Numbered from the stretch's first letter, positions 33,700-62,392 are shown. The stretch: DNA of 64,000 nucleotides from Lumbricus terrestris (GCA_949752735.1 OX457047.1:37801255-37865254); one strand, 5' to 3'. Program-made: numbers and translations. The notes: a model not told the origin generated them from the sequence alone.

Positions 33700-34400
33700 T
33701 CGGCTCTCTCTCCCTTTTCTCTGTCCCTCTCTCGATCGCTACTAATCGCACTTTCGATCCCACTACCACGCAACACCCCCATCCCCATCCCCACTGTCGC
33801 TCTACTTCAGTCTCTCTCTGTGTTTTACTGCATGTCTGTTTGTGTGACGCTTCGTGTTTCTGTGTGTGTCTCATTTCATCTGCTTTTATACATACTTTTA
33901 TATCTGCATGTCTAACTTGTTTCGTTTTGTCGTTTTATTCGTGCAACATGTTATCTCTATATCCATCAGATTACATCATTCGTTCACTTTTTCTCCCATT
34001 GTCTACATATCTCCCAAGTGTCTGTCTGTCTGTCTGTTCGTTCGTATACCTGTCCGTCCGTCCGTCTTTCTGCCTGCATGTCTAGGTGACTGCTCTTCCG
34101 TCTGTCTGTCAGTACAACTGTCTGTCAGTCCGTGTGTGTGTGCCTCTGTCTATCTGTCTGTCTCTGTCTCTGCCTGTCTTTCTTTCTCTCTCCCTCTCCC
34201 TCTCCCTCTCCCTCTCTCTCTATGTATATACATATAAGTATCATGAATATATATATATATATTTATATCTGTCCGTGTGAGTGTGCCTCTCTGTCTGTCT
34301 GTCTCTGTCTCTCTGTCTGTCTGTCTCTCTTCCTCTCTCTCTCTATATACATATACATATATATTGTAAATATATATATATATATATATCCATGGCATAA
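33700..34400 (+). repeat. Pyrimidine/TCTG and (TA)n microsatellite cluster
   Basis: tctgtctg runs at 34020-34170 and 34285-34345, ctccctctccc at 34188-34222, and TA runs at 34245-34265 and 34370-34390. Confidence 0.9.
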
Positions 34401-34423
34401 ATCTCCAGGGACTATATGCATTG

Positions 34424-34429
<6 letters not shown>

Positions 34430-34482
<53 letters not shown>
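34430..34482. repeat. (TA)n microsatellite
   Basis: About 50 bases of uninterrupted TA. Confidence 0.97.
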
Positions 34483-34483
<1 letters not shown>

Positions 34484-34529
34484 AGCATCATTCGTTCTGC
34501 TCTTTGTCAAGTGATGCTTTTCAACCAAC

Positions 34530-34594
34530 AGCGTCATCATCGTCATCATCGCCACGAACGTCACCAGCCTCAACAACATCATCATCATCGTCAT

Positions 34595-34625
<31 letters not shown>

Positions 34626-34633
34626 AGCAGAAG
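34530..34633. repeat. (ATC)n and (CAG)n microsatellite
   Basis: tcatcatcg runs, then cagcagcag at 34613-34630. Confidence 0.9.
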
Positions 34634-34734
34634 TAGGATGGGGGGCAGTTGGTCGGTCGATCTGTCCTGAATTAGATTCATGCATTGGGTTCGATCAAAT
34701 CCGACATTCATCATGCATAGATGAACGCACGCAA

Positions 34735-35525
34735 CCTCCCCCCCCCAGCACCCTCTAAGTCCACCCATCCTCCCTCTCCTTTTTTACCATCCCATGCTTC
34801 CTCTTCCTCTCCTCCTCCTCCTCCTCCTGCACTCCAGTCCGCCTCTTCCACTCTTTCGCTCTGCTCCTCCTCCTGTCCTATTCCGTCTCCAGTCCACAGT
34901 CTTCCTCCTTTTCCAGTTATAATCCTCCTTCGTTTCTTCCACCTATGCGCGTATCTTCTCATCCATCTTCGTCTTTCTCCATCGTTCCTCCTCTGATCGT
35001 CATTCACCAGTTTCCTTTGTTTACCTCTCCCATTCACCCACTTTCACTTCCTCCTACATCGTCCTTCTCCACTTCCCTCTGCTCCCTTTCCAATGTCCTC
35101 ACCATGATCATCATCTTCCTCCTCTTCTTCTTCTCTTTCCTTCGTACTCTCTCTCTTCCGATCTCTCCTTTCCCATTCTTCCACATATCCCTGTTTATTA
35201 TTCCCATCTCTTCCTCTTCCTCCTCTTAACCTCCTCCTTGACCTCAACAACATTCTCCTCCTACTTTATATCTGCATCCTCCTGCTCCTCCTCCTCCCGT
35301 CTGCCCCTTCTCTTCCTCCTCTTCCTCCGTCTCCTTCTCTTCCTTCTCCTCCTCCACCACATCCACCTCCCCTCCACATTCTTTTCCGATCTCTGCTTTC
35401 CCTTCTTCCACATATTCGTCTATTATTCCCGCCTCCATCCTGCTCCACATCTTCTTCCTCCTCCTTCTCTTCTACCTCCTTCTTTTCCACATCCTCCTCC
35501 ACCTCCACCTCCACGTCCTTTTCCA
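34735..35525 (+). repeat. Polypyrimidine tract (CTT/CTC)n
   Basis: Nearly 800 bases of cttcctcctcc-type sequence with few purines. Confidence 0.9.
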
Positions 35526-36145
35526 TCGGTCTTATGCGTGTCTCACGCCACTGCGCCTTTTCCTCGTAGCCCCTATACAGCATCGGAACGCAATTACGGC
35601 AGTAGCGGCCACGAGGAGGGGAGGACGATGGTTTGACCAAGAGACAAAAGGCCGTCCTGCCCATCCGTCCCAGCCGTCCCGCTCTCACCCTCGGTCACCC
35701 CTCCACCCTCAGTCACCCTCCCCCCCTAGAACCAGTCGTTTGATTACACCGACCAAAGGCTTGCAAGGCGCAGCCGCCATCCCAAGGACCAGCGCACCGG
35801 GTTCAGTACCGTTCCCACGTCAAAAACCGTCGTCGCTATGCGTGGTATTAAAACGGATCTTACGGCATCCAGTGCAAGTGTCTAGACTTCCAGATGCGCT
35901 GCCGCCGCCGTCGCCCTTGGTTCTGCGTTGCCATGGTAACAATCGATGTCTCGTGTTGGATGGGTGGATGGGTGGATGGGTGGGGGGAGGGCGGTCGCCG
36001 CGTCGCATGATATTGGGGCAGAAGGAGGGAGGGGTATCGGTGCACTGGGTCCAGTGCGACCGGGAGAAGCAACAGCCCCCCGCACTCCTCTATATGCGCC
36101 GGTTTGCCGGATCAATTAATGCGGCGTAGTATTGAATCAAAATAA
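35526..36145. other. GC-rich spacer
   Basis: GC-rich sequence with several open frames but no recognisable protein; gggtggatgggtggatgg at 35960-35985. Could hold promoter or 5' UTR sequence of the ELAV gene, but nothing proves it. Confidence 0.3.
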
Positions 36146-36149
36146 TCGC

Positions 36150-36151
<2 letters not shown>

Positions 36152-36185
<34 letters not shown>

Positions 36186-36265
36186 CTGTCTGCATCAGCA
36201 GCAGCATCAGCAGCAGTCAGACTCATTCCGTGACCAGAGAGCAGCAGCAGCAGCAGCAGCAGCAG
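36152..36265 (+). repeat. (CAG)n runs
   Basis: CAG at 36152-36184 and 36241-36264 with CAG/CAT words between. One plus frame gives a glutamine/alanine-rich stretch of the kind seen at ELAV N-termini, but no splice link to the ELAV exons was established. Confidence 0.85.
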
Positions 36266-36357
36266 GACAGCAGGCAGCTGCACGCGTTGCAGCAACTGTG
36301 CATGGCCACCAGCATCACCAGCATCCACAAGTCACGCGGTGTGTTGCAATGCAAGGG

Positions 36358-36359
<2 letters not shown>

Positions 36360-36414
<55 letters not shown>

Positions 36415-36545
36415 AGCATATATATATATGTAAGCATATATATATGTGTGTGTATGTATGTAAGCATATACATATAATATATATATATACATATACATAA
36501 GCATATATTATATATATATATATCTCTTATATATATATATATATG
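36360..36545. repeat. (TA)n microsatellites
   Basis: TA 36360-36411, then repeated gtaagcatata words and further TA runs. Confidence 0.95.
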
Positions 36546-36708
36546 ATTATGCTGTGACGCAATGTGCGAACTGAGATGAGGCGGCAGAGTGAATCGGATG
36601 ATGAGGGAGGAGGGGATTTGCATTGTTATTTTGCATTGTTATGGATGCGAGCGATTCATTGATTCATTCATCTGCTGCGATGACCTGATTTCATCTTAAT
36701 CATCGCTA

Positions 36709-36930
<222 letters not shown>

Positions 36931-37313
36931 ACGACAGCGACAACGACAACGACAGCAACAACATCATCGTCAACATCATCATTATATTGTCATAGCCGTT
37001 GGCTTCGTCCTCGACCTCCTTCTCCTCTTTTCCTCTTCCTCTTCCTCTTCATTGTCAACATCATCATTCTCATCTTTTTCATCATCATCATCATGAACAG
37101 CAGCAGCAGCTATAGCAAGAACAAAGTCGTCTAACCGAAGCATATAACTGATAACACACAAAAGAACATATTATACTCAATACAATAAAATACCAATGTA
37201 AACAACCAATCACAATATCATAAATAATTTCGATGCGTTATGCAATCAGTTGTATGTATAGTGCAGTTGACAGCAGAACGAATTCATTTTACGCCATTTT
37301 GTTGCTGTGACTA

Positions 37314-37540
37314 CGAGGCACGGTGGCTGAGTGGTTAGGGCGATCGGCCTGTAAGGCGGAGAGTACGGGCTCGATCCTCGCTCAAGACGGTTAATCTGTA
37401 GGGACCTATAGAGAAAGTTCTTTGCTTACAATATTATTGCCGTCGAGGCGTTTGTGCATTTCTGAGCTTTGTATATAGGAATGGAGATATCAAAGTGCAG
37501 TTGTATTGTAATTTGTAATTTGTATTGTATTGTATTGAAT
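37314..37540 (+). repeat. tRNA-derived SINE
   Basis: TGGCTGAGTGGTTAGGG (A box) at about 37324-37340 and GGGCTCGATCC (B box) at about 37368-37378 have tRNA spacing. A non-tRNA body follows, then an aggcgtttg...tttgtatataggaatgg segment resembling the family tail and a (TATTG)n tail. The structure is SINE rather than an active tRNA gene. Confidence 0.65.
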
Positions 37541-37545
37541 GATAG

Positions 37546-53757
<16,212 letters not shown>

Positions 53758-54226
53758 CCCCCGGACGGGGTGGGGGCAGGCAAGAAACGAGAAGGGTGGT
53801 CGTCTCACACATTCCGTTGTTTCATTTTTTTTCAATTTTGTTTTTCATTTTCAGCTTTCTTTCTACGACCGACCGGACTGCGGTTGGCGCCCTCGTCATC
53901 AGTAGTAGGTGTAGTGCCGGTATGAGCATAGATGACATTTGACCTAGATTTTTGTGCTGATGACCCTTGACCTAGATTTTTGTGCTCGTACCGGCACTCC
54001 CACTACTACTCTCATCTTTCCAGTGAAGTGAGGGCAGCGTCGGGCCTTTACACCCGCTTCGCCCGGTGGTATATTTGGAAGGGCGAAGAAAGACGTTTGA
54101 TAACCTGTAAGATGTCTGAGCATGTACCGAGGGAAGTCGGTAAGTTCTGCATAAAGTTGAAAGAGTCTTTATTAAAGGCTCTTGATTGGGATTAGAAATT
54201 ATTTTCAACCACGCTGGCGTTGTGAT
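53758..54226 (+). other. Start of ELAV 3' UTR
   Basis: No recognised coding sequence after the stop. Contains a T-rich stretch at 53820-53855 and an inverted-repeat element at 53901-54010. The true 3' end is unknown; AATAAA occurs at 55198-55203 and 58253-58258. Confidence 0.4.
53901..54010. mobile_element. 110-bp inverted-repeat element in the ELAV 3' region
   Basis: The 28-base arms at 53901-53928 and 53983-54010 are complementary with a few mismatches (core agtgccggta). Between them a 28-bp unit containing ttgacctagatttttgtgct is repeated twice. Could be a MITE or an RNA hairpin. Confidence 0.75.
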
Positions 54227-54234
54227 GTAGCAAG

Positions 54235-54430
54235 CAGGGCATTTTTTAACGTGCAGTTGTACACAAAATGTGCAGTTCTAAATGGGTTTGTGCAGTTGTA
54301 GAAGCACTTCTGTACATTTAAAACTAGCAAAAAATGGTTATTGTTCTCCGATTGGAAGTAATTTACCATGGAGGATGAGAAGGAAAAGAAGGGATTGTGC
54401 AGTTCTAAAAATTCCTTAAAAACAGCCCTG
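54235..54430. mobile_element. hAT-type MITE
   Basis: Ends CAGGGCATTTTTTAA and TTAAAAACAGCCCTG, with exact 8-bp duplication gtagcaag at 54227-54234 and 54431-54438. The same family as 51843-52058; both contain gtgcagttgtacacaaaatg. Confidence 0.93.
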
Positions 54431-54735
54431 GTAGCAAGCCTCGTTAATGTTAAGCCGCACAGCAGGAGGTGATCATGTTTTGAACGAAATTCTGTCCCAC
54501 TTCAGTTATGCTATGGACGGCGTGATTTCAAATGAACTTTATATGCAGTTCAAGGCATCAAGTGAAATGAATTGGTATGTAAGCGAACTTACTTTCCCGC
54601 TGTTACGCGCGATGTGGCTGGAATTCGCTTGTTAAGTTATTAGTATGAACTAGCATGTTTCATAAAACCCCGTAGCAATTAATTGCTAAAAATTAAAACG
54701 ACATCAACTGAGAACCATTACCGAGTCAGTCTCGA

Positions 54736-54960
54736 ATGAATCATGTGACAAACGAATGTCACATTCTTACCAGGTGATCATATGAATCATGTGACAAACA
54801 AACGTCACATTCTTACCAGATGATCATATGAATCATGTGATAAACAAACGTCACATTCTTACCAGATGATCACATGAATCATGTGACAAACAAACGTCAC
54901 ATTCTTACCAGATGATCATATGAATCATGTGACAAACAAACGTCACATTCTTACCAGATC
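54736..54960 (+). repeat. 46-bp minisatellite, five copies
   Basis: Copies start at 54736, 54782, 54828, 54874 and 54920. Each has TCATGTGAC followed after eight bases by GTCACAT, a small inverted repeat, plus cttaccag. Confidence 0.96.
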
Positions 54961-55715
54961 ACTGCGCGTGCATTAATTTTTTATGCTGCTTTGGTGATTT
55001 CACTGATTTGTAACGCCGATGTAGTGAGACTCGTTTGATACTGTGCCCTCAACCAAAGATGTATTTGCTTTCAGAGTCTGCGAGCTAAAACTCAATATTG
55101 ATCGAATTGCAAATTGTGTGCTTCTACTGAAAACTTGAAGTTTCCATTTGTCCAGCAGATCTATAGAATCCTGGTTTCAATTCGTCAGCGCAGGCAGAAT
55201 AAAAGGCTTCTGTTGGCTCTTATTGATTATCGACGATCTAGCGGGTCAAAAAGTCTATCGATCGTCAGCGGCGCCACTATGACACGTCCAGAATGTACAG
55301 AGCTAAATTGCATCATGACATCTATTATCCGTGTTTCAATATGACGTCATCAGCCGGCGCCGTCGCTCGCGAAAATAATATGCGACAAATTGATATTGTA
55401 CAGAAACGCGCAGAGAAGCAAACGCACAGAGATATAGGCAGTCATAAGTGGCGCTATATAAATGCATGTGATTTATAGATGTGATTGATTGACAGAATGA
55501 CAGAAGCATACGGTCAGATACTTGCACGAGGACAGGCAAGCAGACGAACAAGCAGACGAACAAGGATGTACGCGATCACAAGGACAGACATTAATTTTGG
55601 CCTACAGATAGAGGCATTTTCGCATACAGATGGGTAGAGGCAGAATGAGGATAGCAGATATAAATATATATATTTTGATATATAGACAGCAGGAGAGAGA
55701 CTGATATGCAGATAA
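54961..55715. other. Unassigned spacer
   Basis: A retroelement tail, ggcgctatataaatgc, at 55450-55465. No gene recognised. Confidence 0.4.
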
Positions 55716-55756
<41 letters not shown>

Positions 55757-55757
55757 G
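55716..55757. repeat. (CAGA)n microsatellite
   Basis: About ten tetranucleotide units. Confidence 0.95.
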
Positions 55758-55759
55758 GG

Positions 55760-58435
55760 ATTGAGAGTGAGTTCCGAATTCAATTGTTTTGGGCGATGTA
55801 TGAAAGGAAAGAGGTAGCCTAGCTTTTCCTTTGCAAGGCTGCGTCAGAGCAGGGGTGATCGGAGTCGCTCTCCTCCATTACCCAGACTTGGGAATGGCGC
55901 CACCGTTGGCATGGTGACATACTGACCATATAGAATTCTATAATATGGAACCCGTCTTAAGTCCGTATGGGTCGTTTCCATGAAAATACTGGCAGGGCAT
56001 TTACAGTAGGGCCTTGTGGCGGATATGTTTTGTGAAGTTGAAAGCATACCACAAAATATGGTACAGTAGATTATGGTCGCCTGAGCAACATGCAGGGCCT
56101 ATCTATATGCTGTAATCTAAATTACAATTTCACGTTCTCTTCTAAAGAACTGCAACTGCCCCATAACAATCGCTGTAGGGAATGCGAAGCTGACTTTAAT
56201 AGAATTTAATATAACTTTAATAGAATTTAATAATGGTGAATAAGTTGGCTGCGTTTTCCTCCTTCCAACTAGCCTAAGAATTCTTTTCAGCAGTAACAAA
56301 ACAAACTTTCACACATAGACCTACGTGCAGTAGGTGCCATATAAACGTACACAAAGTGCATGCATGAATTAAATAGCACACACAAAATCACACCCTTTCA
56401 TGACTGGCCCTTATATTTATAGCACATAGACCGGCCCTTATATTTATAGCACATAGTCCAACCACTGTCATTTACTAATATATGCATAGGCCTAAGTTTT
56501 CGTTGGACGTATATATTCAACCTTATTACTTTTTCACGATTGGATGTTGATTGTTCGGAAACTTTTCTTAGCAAATACATATAGGCCTACGACATGTCGC
56601 CACATTCTTAATTTTCGTATAGTTTACACCGTAATTCATTTATTATAGAATGTTACTTTACTCTTGTCGTTGTAATTTTACATAATTTAGAATATTTCAC
56701 CGAGATCTTTTTCGTTGTGTGTTGGGACGCTTGATTTTATGATTGACGTGCGTTATTATTGTATTTATGCGTTGACTTTTGACTTCTCTGAATTATTATG
56801 AATTTTATGAATTTTATGAATTTTCAATCTGTATAGAATTTTGTCTTGTATGTTGTATTTTAAGGTTTGCGAGATTCTTTTTATTCCATTCTACTGTTTT
56901 CACGTCGAGGTTTCTAGAAAGCCGTGTTTAGAAGTCACGTGTCTTCGCGTGATACGAGCGCCATTTTGTTGCGATCAACGTTTGCTGTTTTCAGAATTTT
57001 ACGAGCCGCCTTCTCTTGCGAAACACCGTCCTGTACGTAGGAGTCAAGATTAAGCCTATTTATAATATTTCCAATACATTCAACAATTTGAAGGAATAGT
57101 AGGTCTAGAATGAAGATTATTTTATATCTGTGATAATAATTTTAATTGTTTTATCAAACTTATCCACAATTTTAAGAGGATTTGGTCTGCCTCACTATGT
57201 CGTAATCTCTCAGTCACGCACTTTATCTATAGCCTACATGATGACTTGGTCTTAACTCTAAAGTTATAGTCACTAACCTAACTTTCGCGGTTTGTTATAG
57301 GCCCCCGTTGTAAGGAAAGGTTGTTTGATTTTCTCTGTTGCTTTTTTTAGCCGTAGGCCTATATTTGTAACCTAACTGATAAAGTGATAGATGATAATAT
57401 ATAATGTCAGGAAGGTGCATGCGATAGTTGTTTTGCATCGAATCCTAACAGTAACTTACTCTAATACGCCATACCACACCGTACCTTTTCTTTTTGTTTT
57501 GTCTTTAGTCTTGTTACCCACTTCACCTACTTCGGCCCATTTCAACCACTATGGCGCATCATACCTTGAATTTCCTTTGACAAACTTACTATGCTTTGTG
57601 TTTCATAGTGTCATACTCTATCCTAACTTACTTTAACTTAATTTACCTAAGTTACCCGTTGAAGCTTAGTTCTTCATTTACCTAAGTTGACCTGTCCATC
57701 CCTTACACCTTTGCCTAATTGCCTATAGGTTACCTTCTCCAAACCTGATACCTTACCATTTTTTTTATCATCGTTACCCTGTAAACCTGTACCGTACCGT
57801 GTAGTAATCATTCCTTTTGACTTTCTCTGGTAAAGATATAAAACTCCTGCCTCAGTACATGCTTCATTGCAGTAACAGAGCAGTAATAATTATTGGGTGC
57901 AGGGTTCAGAGACGCGCTCGGCTGCATCGTTCTGTAGCGCCTTTTTTATGCAGTTATCTGAAAACCGGATCTCAACTCAATTGCTATCGTTGAATTGTTG
58001 ACGTTTTCCATCTTTTGATGCTTTATGTTGTGTTATTTGATATTGTAGCCAGTTATAACTTTTCTTTATTCGATGTGTTCCGAAAAGCTTAAAAAGAGTT
58101 TCCGATCTTAACTTCTGCTGCAATTTTTGAGGATCTGAGTGAACGAAAGCGTTCGGCCGTAACTGTTTTAGGTCGCAGTTAGTTCATTCAGTGTTGAAAT
58201 CTTTTGGTTTTTTGCAGCAGCCCAGTTCTTTAGTTGACAAACTGTTCGAAGAAATAAAAGGGACTTTACACCAGGAATTAGTGTGCTTTTTAATCCTGTT
58301 CTACTCAATCGAACGATTCAGACATTTTGTCAAGAATTAACGAAGCATTTTACAGAATTGAACAAATCAATTGATTTTTAAAACTAGGGAGATTTCTCTG
58401 GCCCCATAATAAACCTTGTCGCAAAGTATCTTGTA
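55760..58435. other. AT-rich spacer with short tandem duplications
   Basis: Duplicated words at 56195-56232 (actttaatagaatttaat twice), 56405-56457 (cggcccttatatttatagca type, twice) and 56800-56823 (tgaattttat three times). A TATAAAA at 57837-57843 and AATAAA at 58253-58258 could belong to an LTR or gene, but no protein was found. Confidence 0.4.
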
Positions 58436-58440
58436 TGACA

Positions 58441-58625
58441 TACATACATTCATACATACATACATACATACATACATACATACATACATACATACATACA
58501 TACATACATACATACATACATACATACATACATACATACATACATACATACATACATACATACATACATACATACATACATACATACATACATACATACA
58601 TACATACATACATACATACACACAT
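58441..58625. repeat. (CATA)n microsatellite
   Basis: About 185 bases of nearly pure catacata. Confidence 0.97.
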
Positions 58626-58629
58626 ACAC

Positions 58630-59370
58630 AATTCCAGAGATGAGTCCCGAAACAAATTCTCATATTTAGGGGACACCCCCCCTAGCGCAACCATCCTCCC
58701 TAGATGAGATTATATCCATTCTGACCCCCCACCCACCCACCTCCACCCTCTTTCCGTGACACTGCCCTGCGTGTATACAAGGATGCTCAACCTGATCGTT
58801 TAGCTCTCCCTGCTTCCTAAATCGACCATAAACTTTTATGATAGGACGGCGACCAACTATATTACTACAGTTGAAAACTACTCAGGACGATGCACGCAAC
58901 GACCGTTTTTATAGCGGCAGACATCGTTCGCCTCGATTTTTATAGCGCCAGAATAATCGCCTCTTCCCATGCACAACAGGTGAGTCGACCGTCGTAAAGC
59001 GGACATGAAACCTTGCCGGGTCCCTGCTACGACGGGCTCTTCATCGCTGCGTCCTATTAGCCGAGGGTGCGTTTCCAATGCGCCAGTTGTTATGGAGGAG
59101 CACAATAAACTGTGGCGAATCTCTTGTCCGGATATATTATTGCTATTGGTCAGCTGATCGTAATGATGATGTCGATGGCTGTCGATGTTCTCGTTCTGTA
59201 GCAATTCAATTTCTGGGAGACTCTTGAGCTATTACTGCATGCAGTGCTGTTTGTGTCCTCACTCACATCGTATAATAATATATTTGTACCTTCTGCGCAT
59301 ATCTCTTCTTTCAGTGCAACCAATGATTTATTCTGTCGACTTCAAGATGTGTTTTCTAGCGTCTGTTTAT
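58630..59370. other. Unassigned spacer
   Basis: cgatttttatagcgccag-type tail words at 58902-58952. No gene recognised. Confidence 0.35.
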
Positions 59371-59384
59371 CTGCCACTGTTTTT

Positions 59385-59630
59385 CAGTCTCTTTCTCTCT
59401 CTGTCTGAATGTCTTTCTCTGTCTTTCTCTGTCTTTCTCTGTCTTGTTGTGTCTTTCGCTGTCTTTCTCTGTCTTCCTGTCCCTCTGTGTGATTGGGTGT
59501 GTGTGCGTGTGTATATGTGTATGTGTGTATGTGTGTGTCTGTGTGTTCGCGTGTGTGTTCGTGTGCATGTGTATGTATGTATGTGTGTTTGTATGTGCTT
59601 GTGTGTGTATGTGGTGTGTGTGTGTGTGTG
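59385..59630. repeat. (TCTTTC)n then (TG)n microsatellites
   Basis: ctctgtctttctctgtctt to 59480, TG/TATG to 59630. Confidence 0.93.
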
Positions 59631-59639
59631 TACCTATCG

Positions 59640-59995
59640 AACGGACTCTGATGAACACCGTTCCCTCTTCTGACCGATTCTTCGATCGCAGAGAAATTAA
59701 TTCGAGCGTCGTTCGTGATTAGTTTCCGTCGCTTGCAATACACGACGCGAATGTCTTTTCTGTTCGGCCATCGGCTGCTGCTTGCATCAGGGCACGCAAT
59801 GACCGGCGCCAGTACCTCGCCTCAGTCCCCTTCCCTGGTGCTTCGGCGCCGCAAAGAACTGCCAGGAACCCCTCGGCACCCACCCCTCGGGCCGCACTCG
59901 GCGGTCGATACTTAGATTTAATTACGGCGTTGATTTTTTCGGCGCTGGCGTCCGTCCAATTGTATCCAACGCCTTCGGAAAGTCAAGTAAACGCT
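59640..59995. other. GC-rich spacer
   Basis: Several open frames with no recognisable product; possibly a CpG-rich regulatory segment. Confidence 0.3.
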
Positions 59996-59998
59996 GCA

Positions 59999-60475
59999 GT
60001 GGGTTGGGAATGGGGGTGGGGATTGGGGTGGGTGTTTGGATGGGAATGGGGAGGCGATTGGGTTGGGATTGAGAAGTACATTTTGGTGGGAATTGAATGG
60101 GGAATTGGGGTGGGAATTTGTATGGGAATGGGGATTTGATTGGGTTGGGATTGAGAAATACATTTTGATGGAAACTGAATGGAGAATTTTTCGGGTGAGA
60201 ATTTGGGTGGGAATTGGGTTGGAGTTGGGCTGATATTGATAAACGGTGTCTAGATGGGAATTGAATGAAAGTTTGGGTGAAGTTAAGGTGGGAATTCAGA
60301 TGGTTTGTGGTAAGAATTGTGGTGGAAATTGTAGCTGGAACTGAAGTGGGAAAACGGATGAGATAGGGGTGAGAATTGCAGTTGCAATTTAGGATGTGAT
60401 GCAGTGAGAATTGGGGTGAGATACCGGTGAAATTGGGTAGGAAATGGAGAGTGTGGGTAGCGTGTGCCTAGAAGG
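59999..60475 (+). repeat. Degenerate gggattgggttggaatt minisatellite
   Basis: GT/GA-rich imperfect repeat. A longer unit containing ttgagaagtacattttg/ttgagaaatacattttg is duplicated about 80 bp apart. Confidence 0.85.
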
Positions 60476-60479
60476 GGAA

Positions 60480-60857
60480 TCCGATTTGATTTGTGCATGA
60501 AGCAATTAAGGTCGCCGATTGGAGAAGAATGACATTAGGACTGGAAATGGTGGAAGCAAGGAATGGAGGAAATACGAAGAATAAACGGTAGGTAGAAGTA
60601 AGTATGGGAGAAAGGGAGGATTAAGGAAACTCCAGGATCGAAAATGTATTGCAAATGAACTGACAGTATTATTTTAAATCCCCAGAATGGAAGAGGAGAA
60701 AAATTATTTCAAATTAGTTCCACGAAGCACAAAGTGGAAGAAAAAAATTTGGAACGAGAATAGAATAGGAATAAAGATTTCGAAATTTTACTGAGATGTG
60801 TACGGAATAGAAGCAAAATAATTTTTTTAATTTCGATAGCTATGCAGACTGGTTACA
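60480..60857. other. Unassigned A-rich spacer
   Basis: No gene or repeat recognised. Confidence 0.35.
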
Positions 60858-60865
60858 TTGCCCCT

Positions 60866-60949
60866 CAGTGGCGGCGCCAGGATTTCAGTTTCGGAGGGGC
60901 TGAAGCCCGCGGAAAAATTTTCCATTTTCGCCGCCAAAATTTCTGACGA

Positions 60950-60982
<33 letters not shown>

Positions 60983-61103
60983 TCATCGACCAAAAATCGT
61001 GGATTTTCTATGTAAAATAATTAAAATAGCCATTTTTTTAGGGGGGGCTTAGCCTCCTGTAGGGGGGGCTTAGCCCCCCCAGCCCCCCCTAGCGCCGCCA
61101 CTG
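60866..61103. mobile_element. hAT-type MITE (CAGTGGCGGCG ends)
   Basis: Ends CAGTGGCGGCGCCAGG and CTAGCGCCGCCACTG. Exact 8-bp duplication ttgcccct at 60858-60865 and 61104-61111. Interior blocks tttcgccgccaaaattt, a T run and tagtcat are shared with 61984-62227, and it has repeated ggggggcttagcc. Confidence 0.95.
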
Positions 61104-61111
61104 TTGCCCCT

Positions 61112-61690
61112 AATACATTGATCTCATAAACAGGCCAAGACGCTGCTTTTGTGTGGCTGTCTTAATGTCTGATAGACATTGATCGTTCATGTTAGACATT
61201 TCTGTGACAAACTATAAGTGAAAGTAGAAGCTATACAAAAACAAATTATCTGGAAAAAAATTATTTCTAAATAGGATTTGGAACCAGAACCAGAAATAAC
61301 TTACTTATAAAAAGGAAGTAGGACAGGAAAAAAAGGCAAAATTAGAATATAGATTGAAAACAAGAATAGAAATTAAAGTTGGAAGCATACATGCAAAACA
61401 ACACCGCTGGCAGGGCGAATGAAGTGCATTTGGGACGAATTGACCGAAAAGTATATTATTGACAGAATATCAATGCGATTGTTCTGCGTGCATTAAAAGT
61501 ATCGGCGTAAAAGAGCAATATTCGTCTGGTCTGCTTTTTCCATTGCATTGTCGATGCCAAATGCCAATGCTTCTTGTGTTGTTGAGGCTGTTGCGTTCCA
61601 TTTGAACTCTGGAAAAGGATGGAACCATCTTAGACGGGGGAATTTATGCGCCTTATCTGCGATGGAAAATGCCAACTGTGTGGGTTTCGC
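61112..61690. other. Unassigned spacer
   Basis: A-rich; no recognised gene. A short minus-strand frame here has no family I know. Confidence 0.35.
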
Positions 61691-61692
61691 AG

Positions 61693-61945
61693 AGGGGGAG
61701 GTATGGAGGGGGAGTAGGAACAGGAGAAGGAGAAGAAGGAGGAGGAAGAGTAGAAGGAGGAGGCGAGGAAGAGGAAGAGCAGAAGGAGGCGGAGGAGGAG
61801 GAAGTGGGGAGTAGGAATGGAAGAAGGAGGAGGGACAGAAGAGGAGGTAGAGGAGGAGGAGGAGGAGAAGAATGAGGAGGAGTAGAATGAGGAGGAGGAG
61901 TTATAGAAGAAGCAGGGAAGAATGAGAAGTAGGGGGAGAGGAGGA
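61693..61945 (+). repeat. Polypurine (GGA)n tract
   Basis: About 250 bases of gaggaggag and gaagga. Confidence 0.92.
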
Positions 61946-61983
61946 GGCCTACATGAGTTGAAATAGGAGGGAGGAGTGGGGAA

Positions 61984-62227
61984 CATAGGCGGAGACCTGC
62001 GCCGAGAATTGAAAAAATTCTATTTTCGCCGCCCAAAAAAGTTGATGACCTTTTTTTTTTTTTTTTAGTCATCCGTACAAATCTCGACCAAATTTTCTAT
62101 TTTCGCCGCCAAAAAAAGTCTTGACGCTCAAACATTGGGGGGGGGGGACAAATGCATGGGCCGTCCCCCCCAACACTTTTATTGGGGGGGACCGTCCCCC
62201 CTGTCCCCCCCTAGGTCTCCGCCCATG
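61984..62227. mobile_element. hAT-type MITE (CATAGGCGGAGACC ends)
   Basis: Ends CATAGGCGGAGACC and GGTCTCCGCCCATG. Exact 8-bp duplication gtggggaa at 61976-61983 and 62228-62235. The interior has tattttcgccgccc, aaaaaagttgatgacc, a T run and ttagtcatcc. Confidence 0.95.
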
Positions 62228-62392
62228 GTGGGGAAGTAGGGGAGTGAGGGGCGGAGAAGAAGTAGGAGTAGGAGTAGGAGGATGCTTGGCCTGAAATGAC
62301 AAAGCAACGAATCGAATCGGATCGAATCGGAATCGATCTTGTCAAGCGATAACTTTGGCATCTCTTTTAACCCGAGAGTCAACGTCGCATTA

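Noticed and set aside
36152..36350. Glutamine/alanine-rich N-terminal exon of ELAV
   Set aside because: Attractive by analogy with insect ELAV, but the frame runs into a TA repeat and no donor compatible with exon 38110 was found.
37314..37390. Functional tRNA gene
   Set aside because: A and B boxes are present but the arms do not pair into a full cloverleaf and a SINE body follows.
54736..54960. CRISPR array
   Set aside because: The repeats are contiguous 46-bp units without variable spacers, in an animal genome with no cas genes.
57830..58260. LTR retrotransposon end (TATAAAA at 57837, AATAAA at 58253)
   Set aside because: No paired LTR, primer-binding site or polymerase fragment could be found in the window.
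59715..59915. Proline-rich 66-residue frame in GC-rich DNA
   Set aside because: No homology recognised, no splice context, and overlapping frames are open too.
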